DNA of 64,000 bases from Eubacterium sp. MSJ-21 (GTDB taxonomy: Bacteria > Bacillota > Clostridia > Lachnospirales > Lachnospiraceae), in contig NZ_JAHLPZ010000002.1 in the NCBI RefSeq assembly GCF_018918185.1, positions 1 through 64,000 on the forward strand. The letters run 5' to 3'. Shown here one piece after another: positions 55,701 through 64,000 of this stretch. The position numbers and the translations under genes were made by a program. Every line of letters starts with the position of its first letter. Position 1 is the first letter of the stretch. Below the pieces are notes generated by a model that worked only from the letters and a program-made list of their open reading frames with translations, was not told where the DNA came from and did not search any database.

Positions 55701-56357
55701 TTTGAATACCAGATACTTCCGTGCCGTCTCTGACTGTTCCTTCAAAGGTCCGACCTGTTTTTCCAGCTCCCCGAGAATATCTTTCACGCGCGACAAATTC
55801 GCCCGTTCAGTTTCCAGTGACTTCTCCGTTGCCGCCTTGTTCTTCTTATATTTTACGATTCCTGCCGCCTCATCGAACAGTTCCCGTCGTTCCTCCGGCT
55901 TTCCTGACAGAATTCTCTCAATCTGACCCTGACCGATGATTGAATATCCTTCTTTACCGATACCAGTATCGAAGAACAGGGAATTGACATCCTTCAGACG
56001 GCTGACAACACCATTGATCAGATACTCACTCTCACCGGAACGATACACGCGTCTGGCAACCGTTACCTCATTGTAATCAATCGGCAGACTGTGATCACTG
56101 TTATCCAGTGTGATTGCCACATATGCTGACCCCTGCGGTTTCCGAAGCTCGGTACCAGAAAAAATAACATCCTCCATCTTCGAACCACGCAGTTGCTTCG
56201 CACTCTGTTCGCCAAGTACCCAGCGCACAGCATCGCCGACATTACTCTTACCAGAACCATTTGGACCAACAATACCGGTGATACCATTGTTGAATTTAAA
56301 AATTATTTTATTTGCAAAGGATTTAAATCCATATATTTCAATGCTTTTTAAGTACAT
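52800..56357 (-). CDS. smc: Chromosome segregation protein SMC
   Basis: This 1185-aa ATPase is the core of condensin. It has the Walker A GPNGSGKSNVGDAVRWVLG near 32-50, two long coiled coils (about 170-500 and 680-1010) around a hinge (GVVADIIQVDKRYETAIETALG near 520-540), the signature LSGGEKSLTAISLLFA near 1090, and Walker B CLLDEIEAALDD. Length and domain order are normal. Its ribosome binding site is weak (GGTAAGG). It follows rnc by 24 nt. Confidence 0.97.
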   Translation of the reverse strand: MYLKSIEIYGFKSFANKIIFKFNNGITGIVGPNGSGKSNVGDAVRWVLGEQSAKQLRGSKMEDVIFSGTELRKPQGSAYVAITLDNSDHSLPIDYNEVTVARRVYRSGESEYLINGVVSRLKDVNSLFFDTGIGKEGYSIIGQGQIERILSGKPEERRELFDEAAGIVKYKKNKAATEKSLETERANLSRVKDILGELEKQVGPLKEQSETARKYLVFKDELKKLDINAFLLDVDDTQVKLESYEEKLSIVETDASRLKDEFDAAKEEYERIEQQLEAYNEKIDAEKNEIHEKKLQNQRLEGEMNVINQQILSYQQSDAGLLEQIEKETKNLEKHKADLTGLYEEKSQLDEKLDQADDVLDEAKKQYQDLEQDIASKEQAIEDAKADIIEYLNEGGTLKAKVGRYDTMLENINLRKTELKKRLLEYTSEQEKAKTEEAQLTSGIKELECELQEKNGQFTAVQNLITDHSRKLEENRRGVTETSNQIVSLKSKKEALRNLTERYEGYGNSIRRVMEQKAKNPKIVGVVADIIQVDKRYETAIETALGGSIQNIVTEDDATAKGMIAYLKQNRYGRATFLPIQSIVDRSGVSNDVKHEQGVVGTASELVGYDKKFQSVIGHLLGRIVVVDHIDHAMALAKKYKQSLRIVTLEGELINPGGALTGGAFKNTSNLLGRKRELEEIDEQIAKLSIQLEDHKKQIVILTEDREKQKEIRDELNTEIQNMNIRMNTYTLNLEQVQAKLAEVERGFAGITRENGELATQIDEINANKQELKDNNQKQEEAIHGLEAEIAKLEQAVTEEKGKLQGASDSINKLNLEFNTVQQQYEFLMQNIHRIKTEEQTAKENLQTLNLKRNNGSEEATTLTKRTESLKQQFDENIRMIAIKEKKLAELIEGKDAMNESHKEFFHKREELSEQINGLDKSAFKINASIEKLSEQAENLNNYMWEEYELTYNLALDYKDAGFDDISSLKREISAVKNKIKQLGDVNVNAIEDYKQVSERYEFLKAQHDDICKAEANLVNIIAELDRAMREQFAEKFKEIRVMFSKVFKELFGGGKADLELVDEEDLLETGIKIIAQPPGKKLQNMMQLSGGEKSLTAISLLFAIQSLKPSPFCLLDEIEAALDDSNVKRFAKYLSKLTKDTQFIVITHRKGTMEAADILYGITMQEKGVSTLVSVNMIENELDD

Positions 56358-56381
56358 GTTTTACCTTACCATTCTATTGTT

Positions 56382-57074
56382 TTAGTTTCCATGCTGTTTT
56401 TGCAGTGTCTCCATCACTTCAAATGCTGCATACTGCTGTGCAGCCTTCTTGGAATGCGCTGTCTTCTGCGTCATTTCTTTTCCTCCCAGCAAGAGGCGTA
56501 CTGTAAATTTCTTGTCATGATCCGGACCTTCTTCTGACACAAGCTCATATTCAAGCGTCAGCTTATGTTTCTGCGCATATTCCTGTAATGACGACTTGGC
56601 ATCATGGAATCGCTGTTTATGCTCAATATCCTGTAAGAGCAGACGTTCTACATATGCCTGAGCCGGTTTCATACCTCCATCAAGATAAATGGCTCCAAGC
56701 ACAGATTCAAACAGATCACACAAAATAGAATCGCGGTTTGCCCCACCGGTCTGCTTTTCTCCTTTGCTGAACCTTGCATGCTCTCCAAAGCGAAGTTCTC
56801 TTGCAATCTTAGACAGGGTAAATTCGCAGACCAGGCTGGAACGAAGCTTCGACAGTGTTCCCTCCGGCATATGTTTATAATGCACAAATAAATATCTGCT
56901 GACAATAAATTCCAAAATCGCATCTCCTAAGAACTCATAACGCTCATAAGACTCATATCTGCTAATCGTTTTTTCATTCACAAAAGACTTATGTGTCATT
57001 GCAGTTTCCAAATGTTTTATATCTTTAAAACTATATCCAATTGCTTCCTCTAATTCTCGAAACGATGCTTCCAT
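56382..57074 (-). CDS. rnc: Ribonuclease III
   Basis: This 230-aa dsRNA endonuclease processes rRNA and structured mRNA. It has the nuclease signature YERYEFLGDAILEFIVSRYLF near residues 40-60 and the metal site in CDLFESVLGAIYLDGG near 118-133, then a C-terminal dsRNA-binding domain (SSLQEYAQKHKL to KKAAQQYAAFEVMETL). It lies between plsX and smc; acpP, often found between plsX and rnc, is absent. Confidence 0.96.
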   Translation of the reverse strand: MEASFRELEEAIGYSFKDIKHLETAMTHKSFVNEKTISRYESYERYEFLGDAILEFIVSRYLFVHYKHMPEGTLSKLRSSLVCEFTLSKIARELRFGEHARFSKGEKQTGGANRDSILCDLFESVLGAIYLDGGMKPAQAYVERLLLQDIEHKQRFHDAKSSLQEYAQKHKLTLEYELVSEEGPDHDKKFTVRLLLGGKEMTQKTAHSKKAAQQYAAFEVMETLQKQHGN

Positions 57075-57117
57075 TTCTATATTAATCCCCTCTTAGTCTC
57101 TCTTATCCGCCGTCTCA

Positions 57118-58140
57118 TTATGCCTGCTTGTTCGAATTGTCAACCTCAAACGTATGGATAATCTGATCTGTTACATGTTTTTTCACAAAGCTGCGGCACT
57201 GTATGATTGCTGTGCGCACCTCATTATTCTTACAGTTTCCATGAATTTTTACAACCAATCCCTTCAGTCCAAGTAATGGAGCCCCCCCCTTATCATCTGC
57301 CATATAACGCTTAAACGTTTTCTTGATTGGCTTATAGATGAGTGCTCCTCCGATCTTCGTCTTTGGACTACTCTTCAATGTATCTTTGATTTCAGACATG
57401 AACATCTTTCCAAGCCCTTCAAAGAATTTCAGTAACACATTTCCGACAAATGCTTCACATACAAGCACATCTGCTGCTCCATTTGGAATATCCCTTGACT
57501 CCACGCTTCCGATAAAATTGATATCGTTGCATGCGCGAAGTAACGGAATGGTTTCCTTCACAAGTTCGTTTCCCTTCTCATCCTCTGCTCCAATATTGAT
57601 GATTCCAACTCGCGGATTCTCAACGCCTTCAATATTCTTCATATAGATGGAACCCATCTTTGCAAACTGCACCAGATTCTCCGGCTTGGCATCCACATTT
57701 GCTCCACAGTCAATCAATAAGGAAGAACCATATCGATGTGGAATGAGTGGAGCCAATGGGGTTCGTTTCACCCCCTTCGCACGTCCGATCAGCAACTGAC
57801 CTCCTGCAAGAAGTGCACCGGAATTTCCGGCCGAAATACACGCCTGTGCATTTCCTTCCTTCACTGCATTTAATGCAAGAACCATGGATGACGCTTTCTT
57901 CTTTCGGATTGCTTCTACCGGTGCATCATGGCAGGTAATTTCCTCTGTTGCATTTATAATCGTGATACGGGTTTTATCACAGCCATACTGCTCAATGTAC
58001 TGTTTCAGTTCCTCTTCCTTTCCAGTCACAAGAAACTCCAGATCATCATATTCCGTCATTGCTTCTGAAATTCCCTGAATAAAATATTCACTTCCGTTGT
58101 CGCTGCCCATTGTATCTACTGCAATTATAATATTATCCAT
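57118..58140 (-). CDS. plsX: Phosphate acyltransferase PlsX
   Basis: This 340-aa enzyme makes acyl-phosphate from acyl-ACP for phosphatidic acid synthesis. It has IIIAVDTMGSDNGSEYFIQG at the start, SAGNSGALLAGGQLLIGR, RTPLAPLIPH and the CEAFVGNVLLKFFEGL block, with GAPLLGLKGLVVK near the end. The ATG at 58140 is preferred to one 9 nt earlier that abuts AAAGG. A consensus promoter lies upstream, so plsX-rnc-smc-ftsY may be one transcript. Confidence 0.96.
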   Translation of the reverse strand: MDNIIIAVDTMGSDNGSEYFIQGISEAMTEYDDLEFLVTGKEEELKQYIEQYGCDKTRITIINATEEITCHDAPVEAIRKKKASSMVLALNAVKEGNAQACISAGNSGALLAGGQLLIGRAKGVKRTPLAPLIPHRYGSSLLIDCGANVDAKPENLVQFAKMGSIYMKNIEGVENPRVGIINIGAEDEKGNELVKETIPLLRACNDINFIGSVESRDIPNGAADVLVCEAFVGNVLLKFFEGLGKMFMSEIKDTLKSSPKTKIGGALIYKPIKKTFKRYMADDKGGAPLLGLKGLVVKIHGNCKNNEVRTAIIQCRSFVKKHVTDQIIHTFEVDNSNKQA

Positions 58141-58246
58141 ACGCGCCATGCCTTTCTGTCAAACTATATTTTCGACTTATATTCCCAATTGATACCAATT
58201 ACATTTTCTTTTCCAAGATTCTGCATCATAACACATAATCCTATAT

Positions 58247-58275
58247 ATTATAGATGCATCCATATATTTCGTCAA
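58247..58275 (-). promoter_or_regulatory. plsX operon promoter
   Basis: TTGACG (58275-58270), 17 bp and TATAAT (58252-58247) on the - strand predict a start near 58240, about 100 nt before plsX. No FapR-type operator could be recognised in the leader. Confidence 0.8.
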
Positions 58276-58285
58276 GAAATCCACG

Positions 58286-58333
58286 CAAAAAAAGACTTTC
58301 CAACGAGAACCTCTCGATGAAAAGTCTTTTTTC
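58286..58333 (-). terminator. rpmF terminator
   Basis: AAAGACTTT and AAAGTCTTT with an inner CGAGA/TCTCG pairing form a long hairpin ending in seven or more T's on the - strand, 12 nt after rpmF. Confidence 0.88.
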
Positions 58334-58344
58334 ATTTCAGTGAA

Positions 58345-58524
58345 TTACTCAGCAGAGATGATTTCTTTCTTATTATAGGAACCGCAAGCCTTGCATACTC
58401 TGTGTGGCATCATAAGTGCTCCACACTTGCTGCACTTTACCAAGCCAGGAACTGTCATCTTCCAGTTTGCTCTACGCTTGTCACGTCTTGCTTTTGAACT
58501 TTTATTCTTAGGACAAATGGACAT
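58345..58524 (-). CDS. rpmF: 50S ribosomal protein L32
   Basis: This 59-aa protein starts MSICPKNKSSKARRDKRRAN and contains a zinc ribbon with CSKCGA and CKACGS (four cysteines), as in the zinc-binding form of L32. Start behind GAAGGAGGTGTAAGG. It is transcribed alone from a perfect promoter between ackA and plsX; the yceD (DUF177) gene that often precedes rpmF is not present. Confidence 0.97.
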   Translation of the reverse strand: MSICPKNKSSKARRDKRRANWKMTVPGLVKCSKCGALMMPHRVCKACGSYNKKEIISAE

Positions 58525-58568
58525 CCTTACACCTCCTTCAAGAATACACTTAAAATCACACTTTGCTT

Positions 58569-58597
58569 ATTATACAAACAATTCTATATGATGTCAA
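58569..58597 (-). promoter_or_regulatory. rpmF promoter
   Basis: TTGACA (58597-58592), 17 bp and TATAAT (58574-58569) on the - strand are a perfect consensus; the start is near 58562. Confidence 0.85.
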
Positions 58598-58625
58598 TGA
58601 TATTTTTCATTTTTTAATAAAATAT

Positions 58626-59816
58626 TTATCTGGTAAGTGCAACTGTCTCTCTTGCAATCGCAAGCTCTTCGTTTGTCGGTACAACATACACAGGAACTCT
58701 GGAACTCTCTGTTGAGATTTTTACTTCTTCTCCACGAAGCTTATTTACTTCGTCATCAATCTCCACGCCAAGATATCCAAGATGGCTGCATGTATCTTTT
58801 CTCACTTTTGGATCATTCTCACCAACACCGGCTGTAAATACAATCGCATCCACACCATTCATCGCTGCCACATAACCGCCGATAAATTTCGCTGCCTGAT
58901 ATGTAAATACGTTCATTGCAATTTCGCAGCGCTTGTCACCCTCTGCAATTCCCTTGTTCAGATCACGGAAATCACTGGACTTACCGGAGATACCATAGAC
59001 TCCGGACTCCTTGTTAAGCATGCTGATGATCTGTGTCAGTGTCTTACCCTCTTTGTTCGCAATATACTCTATGATTGCCGGATCAATGTTGCCGCTTCTC
59101 GTACCCATTGTGATACCCTCTAACGGAGTAAGCCCCATCGTTGTATCGATGGATTTTCCGCCTTCGACAGCACAGATGCTGGCGCCACCACCAAGATGAC
59201 ATACAATGATCTTTGTATCCTTGATATCTTTGCCCAGAAGTTCAGCCGTTCTCTTCGATACGAAGCTGTGGCTTGTACCATGGAAACCATAACGGCGGAC
59301 TTTGTATTTTTCATAATATTCATACGGAATGCCATAGGTATATGCATAATCCGGCATTGTCTGATGAAACGCTGTATCAAACACAGCTACCTGTGGAACA
59401 CCCGGCATCAGTTCCTGACATGCACGGATACCAATCAGATTCGCAGGATTATGAAGTGGAGCAAGGTCACTGCACTCCTCAATTGCCGCAAGCACTTCCT
59501 CATTGATCAAAACTGCAGAAGAAAACTTCTCTCCACCATGAACAACACGGTGTCCAACCGCTGCAATCTCATCTAAATTGCTGATGGCACCAAGCTTCTC
59601 ATCGAGAAGATACTGAAGAACAAGCTTTACTGCCGCGCTGTGATCTGGCATCGGAGCCTCAATCTGAATCTTCTCCTTACCGGTTGCCTGATGCGTCAGC
59701 GAACCATCCAATTTAATTCTCTCACAGATTCCCTTCGCAAGCACCTGCTCTGTCTCTGAGTCGATCAACTGATACTTAAGGGAAGAACTACCACAATTAA
59801 TTACTAATATCTTCAT
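58626..59816 (-). CDS. ackA: Acetate kinase
   Basis: This 396-aa kinase makes ATP from acetyl-phosphate, the last step of acetate fermentation. It has VINCGSSSLKYQLID at the start, GHRVVHGG, CHLGGGASICAVEGGKSIDT with the catalytic region, MGTRSGNIDP, and FTAGVGEND. It lies 24 nt after pta and completes the pathway. Confidence 0.97.
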   Translation of the reverse strand: MKILVINCGSSSLKYQLIDSETEQVLAKGICERIKLDGSLTHQATGKEKIQIEAPMPDHSAAVKLVLQYLLDEKLGAISNLDEIAAVGHRVVHGGEKFSSAVLINEEVLAAIEECSDLAPLHNPANLIGIRACQELMPGVPQVAVFDTAFHQTMPDYAYTYGIPYEYYEKYKVRRYGFHGTSHSFVSKRTAELLGKDIKDTKIIVCHLGGGASICAVEGGKSIDTTMGLTPLEGITMGTRSGNIDPAIIEYIANKEGKTLTQIISMLNKESGVYGISGKSSDFRDLNKGIAEGDKRCEIAMNVFTYQAAKFIGGYVAAMNGVDAIVFTAGVGENDPKVRKDTCSHLGYLGVEIDDEVNKLRGEEVKISTESSRVPVYVVPTNEELAIARETVALTR

Positions 59817-59840
59817 ATTCTCACGCTTCCTCTTACTATT

Positions 59841-60845
59841 CTATTTCTGGTCAAGTGCCTGTGCCTGAACAGCTGTGATTGCAACAACACCCACGATATC
59901 ATCTGCGGAACATCCTCTGGACAGATCATTTACAGGCTTAGCGATACCCTGTGTAATTGGGCCATACGCATCTGCCTTTGCCAGTCTCTGTACAAGCTTA
60001 TAACCGATATTTCCAGCATCGAGATCCGGGAAGATCAGGACATTCGCCTTACCTGCCACATCACTGCCCGGCGCCTTGGAGGCTGCCACCTCAGGTACGA
60101 TTGCCGCATCACTCTGCAGTTCGCCATCACACTTCAAATCCGGACATTCCTCGTTGACAATCTTACATGCTTCAATGACCTTATCAATCTCCGGATGATG
60201 TGCACTTCCCTTTGTAGAATGTGACAACATAGCAACAACCGGTTCTGCCTCTACCAAAAGTTCAAATGACTTTGCTGAACTCTCTGCAATTGCTGCCAGT
60301 TCTCTTGCATCTGGAAACTGATTTAATCCTGCATCTGAGAAAATAAATGTTCCATGTTCACCCATTTCACAGTTTGGTACTACAACCAGGAAAAATGCCG
60401 ATACAAGCTTCGTATCCGGTGCTGTCTTTAAAATCTGTAATGCCGCACGCAGTACGTTGGCAGAAGAATTTACCGCTCCCGCTACCATACCATCTGCATC
60501 TCCAGCTTTTACCATGATACAGCCAAAATACAACACATTCGTCAAAAGAAGCTCCTTTGCTTCTTCCGGTGTCATACCCTTCTTCTTACGAAGTTCCACC
60601 AAAATGGATACATAATCATTTAATTTGTCACAGTCATAAGGATCAACAAATTTCGCACCTGTCAAATCCAATCCTTCTGCTTTCTTTATAATTGTCTGTT
60701 TATCACCAACCAGAATAATGTCGGCAATTTCCTCCTGCAGAATCTTATGCGCTGCCTCTAACGTACGCATATCCGCAGTTTCCGGTAATACGATTGTTTT
60801 TTTGTTCTGTTTTGCTCTTTTTTTAATTGAATCAATAAATGCCAC
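59841..60845 (-). CDS. pta: Phosphate acetyltransferase
   Basis: This 334-aa short-form Pta makes acetyl-phosphate from acetyl-CoA. It has IVLPETADMRTLEAAHKI, MVAGAVNSSANVLRAALQI, SAFFLVV, DAGLNQFP and SHSTKGSAHHPEIDKV; the C-terminal part ends with a GPITQGIAKPVNDLSRG block. The start is GTG at 60845 behind GAGGAG. With ackA it provides substrate-level phosphorylation to acetate. Confidence 0.97.
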   Translation of the reverse strand: MAFIDSIKKRAKQNKKTIVLPETADMRTLEAAHKILQEEIADIILVGDKQTIIKKAEGLDLTGAKFVDPYDCDKLNDYVSILVELRKKKGMTPEEAKELLLTNVLYFGCIMVKAGDADGMVAGAVNSSANVLRAALQILKTAPDTKLVSAFFLVVVPNCEMGEHGTFIFSDAGLNQFPDARELAAIAESSAKSFELLVEAEPVVAMLSHSTKGSAHHPEIDKVIEACKIVNEECPDLKCDGELQSDAAIVPEVAASKAPGSDVAGKANVLIFPDLDAGNIGYKLVQRLAKADAYGPITQGIAKPVNDLSRGCSADDIVGVVAITAVQAQALDQK

Positions 60846-60890
60846 TGTTCTTCTCCTCTGCTTTTATAGTTTCAACTCACATCTTTTTAC

Positions 60891-60919
60891 ATTATAAACA
60901 AATCAAGGTTTGTATACAA
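60891..60919 (-). promoter_or_regulatory. pta-ackA promoter
   Basis: TTGTAT (60919-60914), 17 bp and TATAAT (60896-60891) on the - strand give a start near 60884, about 38 nt before pta. Confidence 0.7.
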
Positions 60920-60985
60920 CCAAAAATCTGTAATTAAATGTCTTTTTTCACGTACAATTTTAATCTATAATTCAGAATCTCAAGT

Positions 60986-62677
60986 CTACACTTCATCCAC
61001 TGCCGGATTGTCAACAACCAGTCTGCCTCGTCCATTTCTTTTACCATAGTACATAGACTTATCCGCACGATTTACAAGGATATTTGTATCCTTACAGATT
61101 GTCGGATATGAAGACAGACCAATACATACATTGACCGGAATTTCCTTGTCATCATAGTGCACGATTGTTGTCTGGATTTCTTTATGCATTTCCTCTAAGA
61201 TTGGTAATGCCTGCGTTTCATCGTAGCCCGGTAACACAAGTAAAAATTCCTCCCCACCATACCGGCAGGCAAATCCCCCATGTGCCCTTGCATATTTATC
61301 ATCGATAGACGCCACCATCTTGATGACCTTATCTCCGGCAAGATGTCCATATGTATCATTGATACTCTTAAACTTATCAATATCAAACAATGCTACTGAT
61401 AAAGGCTTCTGCGTTTTAGTTGCCTCTTCTGCTGCTTTCGCAAACAGTTGTCCAAAATAGACACGATTGTAAATCTGCGTCAGACCATCCTTTCGTGCCA
61501 TATCCTGTGTCTGTAAATACAACTTAGTACTCTTGACAGACACATTATATTCAACCAGACATGTTTCATAATAGGAAATTCCTTTTTCAAAGAATTTCTC
61601 CTCATCAGAAGCAATCAGCATCATGCCATATTGCTTATTATCATTGATCATGGCAAGCTTGACCAGACTTTTTATATTTGTTTCTCCTATAAACCGCAGT
61701 TCCTTTAACTCGTCCCCTGTTACAATTTCAGTTGTCTTTCTGCTATTTGCAAAGTTATCATATATTTTTTCAAAATCTTTGCGTAATCGTCTTTCCATAG
61801 ATGCATAATCCGTTTTAATTATACATATCCCATGGTTTTCCGGACTAACAGACGCATCCATATAAACTGCACACAATTTTGGATTTTTCACATCCATGAT
61901 TGCATCTACAATCACGTTAATATTTTTATTGATATCAAACGAAGAAGCCATATACCGCATGATTTCTGTCTGGGACTCAATCTCACGGTTTGCCTGTTCC
62001 AGATCATTTATTACACGCGCCAGTTCAATCTTCTGGTAATTCACCCGTTCGTTTACATTTTTGACCTTCTCCTGATATTCTTCCAATTTTGCATTTTTAT
62101 CCTGTATATCATTCCGTTCTAACATAAGCTGGGAGTAATATGTCTCATATGCATCATTGGAATACTCCAATAATTCTGTCACAAATAACAGTGTCACAAC
62201 AAAAATCGCAAGCACCAGCACATAACAAAACCAGAATGTTTCTTTTCGGAACTGCAAAGACAGACACAAATTGATAAACATCGGTATAACAAGCATCATT
62301 TTTCGAACCAGAATTGTTCCCTTGTCATAATGTGAACCAAGAACAACAAACTCCAGTGCAAGCAAAAACAAGATTATAAACATACCGACGAGCAGTACAC
62401 CCTCATATGGAACAAATGATACGAAAATACTGTATGTACAGATTTCAACAAACCGAAAAGCTGTCAGAATCTTCATATTTCTGAATACACCCATGTGATA
62501 AAACACACTGTCAAACAACGCAAACAGGAATACCACCGCTGCAAATGTCACACAGACTGGCGTATTGTCAGTGAATTTCATGACACGTGACAACACGGTA
62601 AGCAAAACTATAAATACATAAAAGATCTTATGATATACTGTATAATTTTTAATGAGCTTTTCCGTAATATCCTGCAT
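60986..62677 (-). CDS. Membrane diguanylate cyclase (GGDEF)
   Basis: This 563-aa protein has about six membrane segments in residues 15-185, a coiled-coil stretch (about 190-240), a GAF-like sensory region and a C-terminal GGDEF domain. The active site reads CRYGGEEFLLVLPG near 480, with ALFDIDKFKSINDTYGHLAGDKVI before it and RADKSMYYGKRNGR at the end; residues for GTP and metal are intact. It should make cyclic-di-GMP. The ATG at 62677 follows GGGAG; the frame start at 62692 is a TTG. Confidence 0.9.
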   Translation of the reverse strand: MQDITEKLIKNYTVYHKIFYVFIVLLTVLSRVMKFTDNTPVCVTFAAVVFLFALFDSVFYHMGVFRNMKILTAFRFVEICTYSIFVSFVPYEGVLLVGMFIILFLLALEFVVLGSHYDKGTILVRKMMLVIPMFINLCLSLQFRKETFWFCYVLVLAIFVVTLLFVTELLEYSNDAYETYYSQLMLERNDIQDKNAKLEEYQEKVKNVNERVNYQKIELARVINDLEQANREIESQTEIMRYMASSFDINKNINVIVDAIMDVKNPKLCAVYMDASVSPENHGICIIKTDYASMERRLRKDFEKIYDNFANSRKTTEIVTGDELKELRFIGETNIKSLVKLAMINDNKQYGMMLIASDEEKFFEKGISYYETCLVEYNVSVKSTKLYLQTQDMARKDGLTQIYNRVYFGQLFAKAAEEATKTQKPLSVALFDIDKFKSINDTYGHLAGDKVIKMVASIDDKYARAHGGFACRYGGEEFLLVLPGYDETQALPILEEMHKEIQTTIVHYDDKEIPVNVCIGLSSYPTICKDTNILVNRADKSMYYGKRNGRGRLVVDNPAVDEV

Positions 62678-62679
62678 GT

Positions 62680-64000
62680 CTAGTTCTCCCAATAAATATC
62701 AATCACAGCCCCTTCATCGATTGGCTGTATAAATTCTGCATGTACACCATTTACATTTGTGACAAGCCGCTTTCCACGCATCGTAGAAAGATCAAACGGA
62801 TATACATCCAGAATATCCACAAAAGTGTAACTCTGTTTTCCTGTCAGAGTTACAGGCGTTTTGTTCACAACAACCGTGATTGCACGGTTTACATCCGCTG
62901 CTGGCCGGGGTTGTGACACATCTGTCTGTTCTGTCACTGTTTTTCCGGCATCTGCCGTCTCCGATTCTGTGGCGGCCGCTTCCTCTACGGCTTCTACAAT
63001 CTCATCATCCGGAATGATTGGTGTCTCTTCCTTGCGCGTGACAAACTCCACCTCAAAATTCTCATAGATCTTCTCATCTTCATCCGCGATCTGATGGTTC
63101 ACATACGCATAAAAATCTGTTGTCAGGTCCATAAACGTGCGCAACTGTCCAACAGTATAATAATTGCGCATGCAGACATCATCACCGTCCTGAATCCGAT
63201 ACATGGACGATGCAAATTCGCCATTTACCGTTGCAAATTTCGGGCAGGATACCTCATTTCCATTTACCTTGAAGGTGAGCATACCTGCATACTCCGGCAG
63301 AGTCGATAATTCTATTTCCGCTGATTTTCCTTTCGTGGAAGGCTGAATCCGGATATTGTCATTCGCTTCGATCACAGCATTCATGCCGGTGGTTTTTCCG
63401 TTCTGTGTGATTACCGCAGCTTCCCCGCTGTATCCACGTACAATCCGCGTCTTCTCATTTATCTTAAACGTGATATCGTCACCCCGTTTCGGGAAGATAT
63501 CCTCGTTTGGAATACCATATTGGACTGCAGCATCAAAGATTGTCAGTTTGTCATTATTATACAGCTTCACACGTTCGCCATTCACATTGACAAAGATGAA
63601 GTTGTTCTTCTGATCAAAGAAGTTCAGGCAGATACCAATCGGTGTCACATAGAGTGGATCTTTTTTGATTCCCTCCACCTGAAAATCAATTGTATTCATC
63701 ACTTCTTCACCGCGCAGAGCCACTCGTTCTGCCGGAAGATTCAGATTTTCTGCCAGCGTATCCGTAAATCCCGGCAGTTTACCGCCACCACCAACTACAA
63801 ACACAGCGCTGACGCTTGTTCCACCATTTAATTCTATAATCTTGTCTGTAATTTTTTTCGAGATTCCCGTTTTTACCTCCTCGGTTGTCTGATAGATTTC
63901 CTCCGGAGTAATCTTGTGGGAGATTCCCATGATATCCTTATATGTAACTGATTTCCGACGCGCACTGACCGTCTTTAACTTCTCTGCAGTCTGGAAATCA
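62680..64000 (-). CDS. FtsA-like ASKHA protein, 5' end outside the window
   Basis: Only the C-terminal 439 residues are in the window; the frame is open to position 64000. The first part has an actin-fold end: SAVFVVGGGGKLPGFTDTLAENL with the adenosine-binding loop, and PLYVTPIGICL, as in FtsA/PilM/StbA-type proteins. Then come two similar short beta-rich segments (NNFIFVNVNGERVKLYNNDK..., and RAITVVVNKTPVTLTGKQSY...) separated by an acidic, alanine-rich linker near residues 320-360. It is probably a cell-division or cell-shape protein, without a precise role. Its 3' end overlaps the GGDEF frame's upstream TTG but not the chosen start. Confidence 0.7.
   Translation of the reverse strand, partial: DFQTAEKLKTVSARRKSVTYKDIMGISHKITPEEIYQTTEEVKTGISKKITDKIIELNGGTSVSAVFVVGGGGKLPGFTDTLAENLNLPAERVALRGEEVMNTIDFQVEGIKKDPLYVTPIGICLNFFDQKNNFIFVNVNGERVKLYNNDKLTIFDAAVQYGIPNEDIFPKRGDDITFKINEKTRIVRGYSGEAAVITQNGKTTGMNAVIEANDNIRIQPSTKGKSAEIELSTLPEYAGMLTFKVNGNEVSCPKFATVNGEFASSMYRIQDGDDVCMRNYYTVGQLRTFMDLTTDFYAYVNHQIADEDEKIYENFEVEFVTRKEETPIIPDDEIVEAVEEAAATESETADAGKTVTEQTDVSQPRPAADVNRAITVVVNKTPVTLTGKQSYTFVDILDVYPFDLSTMRGKRLVTNVNGVHAEFIQPIDEGAVIDIYWEN

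Overview
The window is low-GC Firmicute chromosome, most likely from a spore-forming Lachnospiraceae (Clostridia). The evidence is the gene order: radical SAM, DUF2344, rng, rplU, prp, rpmA, obg, yhbY, nadD, yqeK, rsfS; the sporulation genes yqfC and yqfD; a short HisG with HisZ; a Prp-processed L27; and strong purine-rich ribosome binding sites. The genus cannot be decided from the sequence alone.

Layout. Positions 1-11,900 hold a complete type I-B CRISPR-Cas locus on the + strand: a regulatory region (1-481), the operon cas6-cas8b-cas7-cas5-cas3-cas4-cas1-cas2 (482-8869), a leader, and an array of 42 repeats and 41 spacers (9051-11772). Next come two small + strand genes, a GH17-like glycosidase (-) and a tyrosine recombinase (+). 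From about 15.2 kb to the end nearly everything is on the - strand and is housekeeping: proB with folate and lipid genes; yqfC-yqfD-phoH-ybeY with two flavoproteins; rpsU, clpP, alaS; a partial his operon (hisZ-G-D-B-I) divergent from lexA (+); an HD-GYP protein; the rsfS-to-rplU ribosome and GTPase cluster; rng and two radical-SAM-linked genes; a mixed block ending in ilvA; ftsY-smc-rnc-plsX; rpmF; ackA-pta; a membrane GGDEF protein; and the 3' part of an FtsA-like gene running off the window. Two genes under 60 codons are included: rpmF (59 aa) and a 44-aa membrane protein ahead of alaS.

The most interesting signal lies in the 200 bp before cas6. On the - strand a textbook promoter (TTGACA, 17 bp, TATAAT) points away from cas6 and would start transcription inside a degenerate CRISPR repeat (20/28 identical to the array repeat). 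A 23-nt spacer-like stretch and a second degenerate repeat follow. The first 14 nt of that stretch match exactly a site just upstream of the cas -35 box, and the match is preceded by CCA, the type of PAM used by the related C. difficile I-B system. This has the architecture of a Cascade-guided autorepressor of cas expression, comparable to CreA or cas-regulating RNAs. Related degenerate repeats sit between cas5 and cas3 and after the array, the latter next to a tRNA 3'-end fragment.

Within the locus, Cas6 would process the array transcript, Cas8b/Cas7/Cas5 form the interference complex, Cas3 degrades targets, and Cas4/Cas1/Cas2 add spacers.
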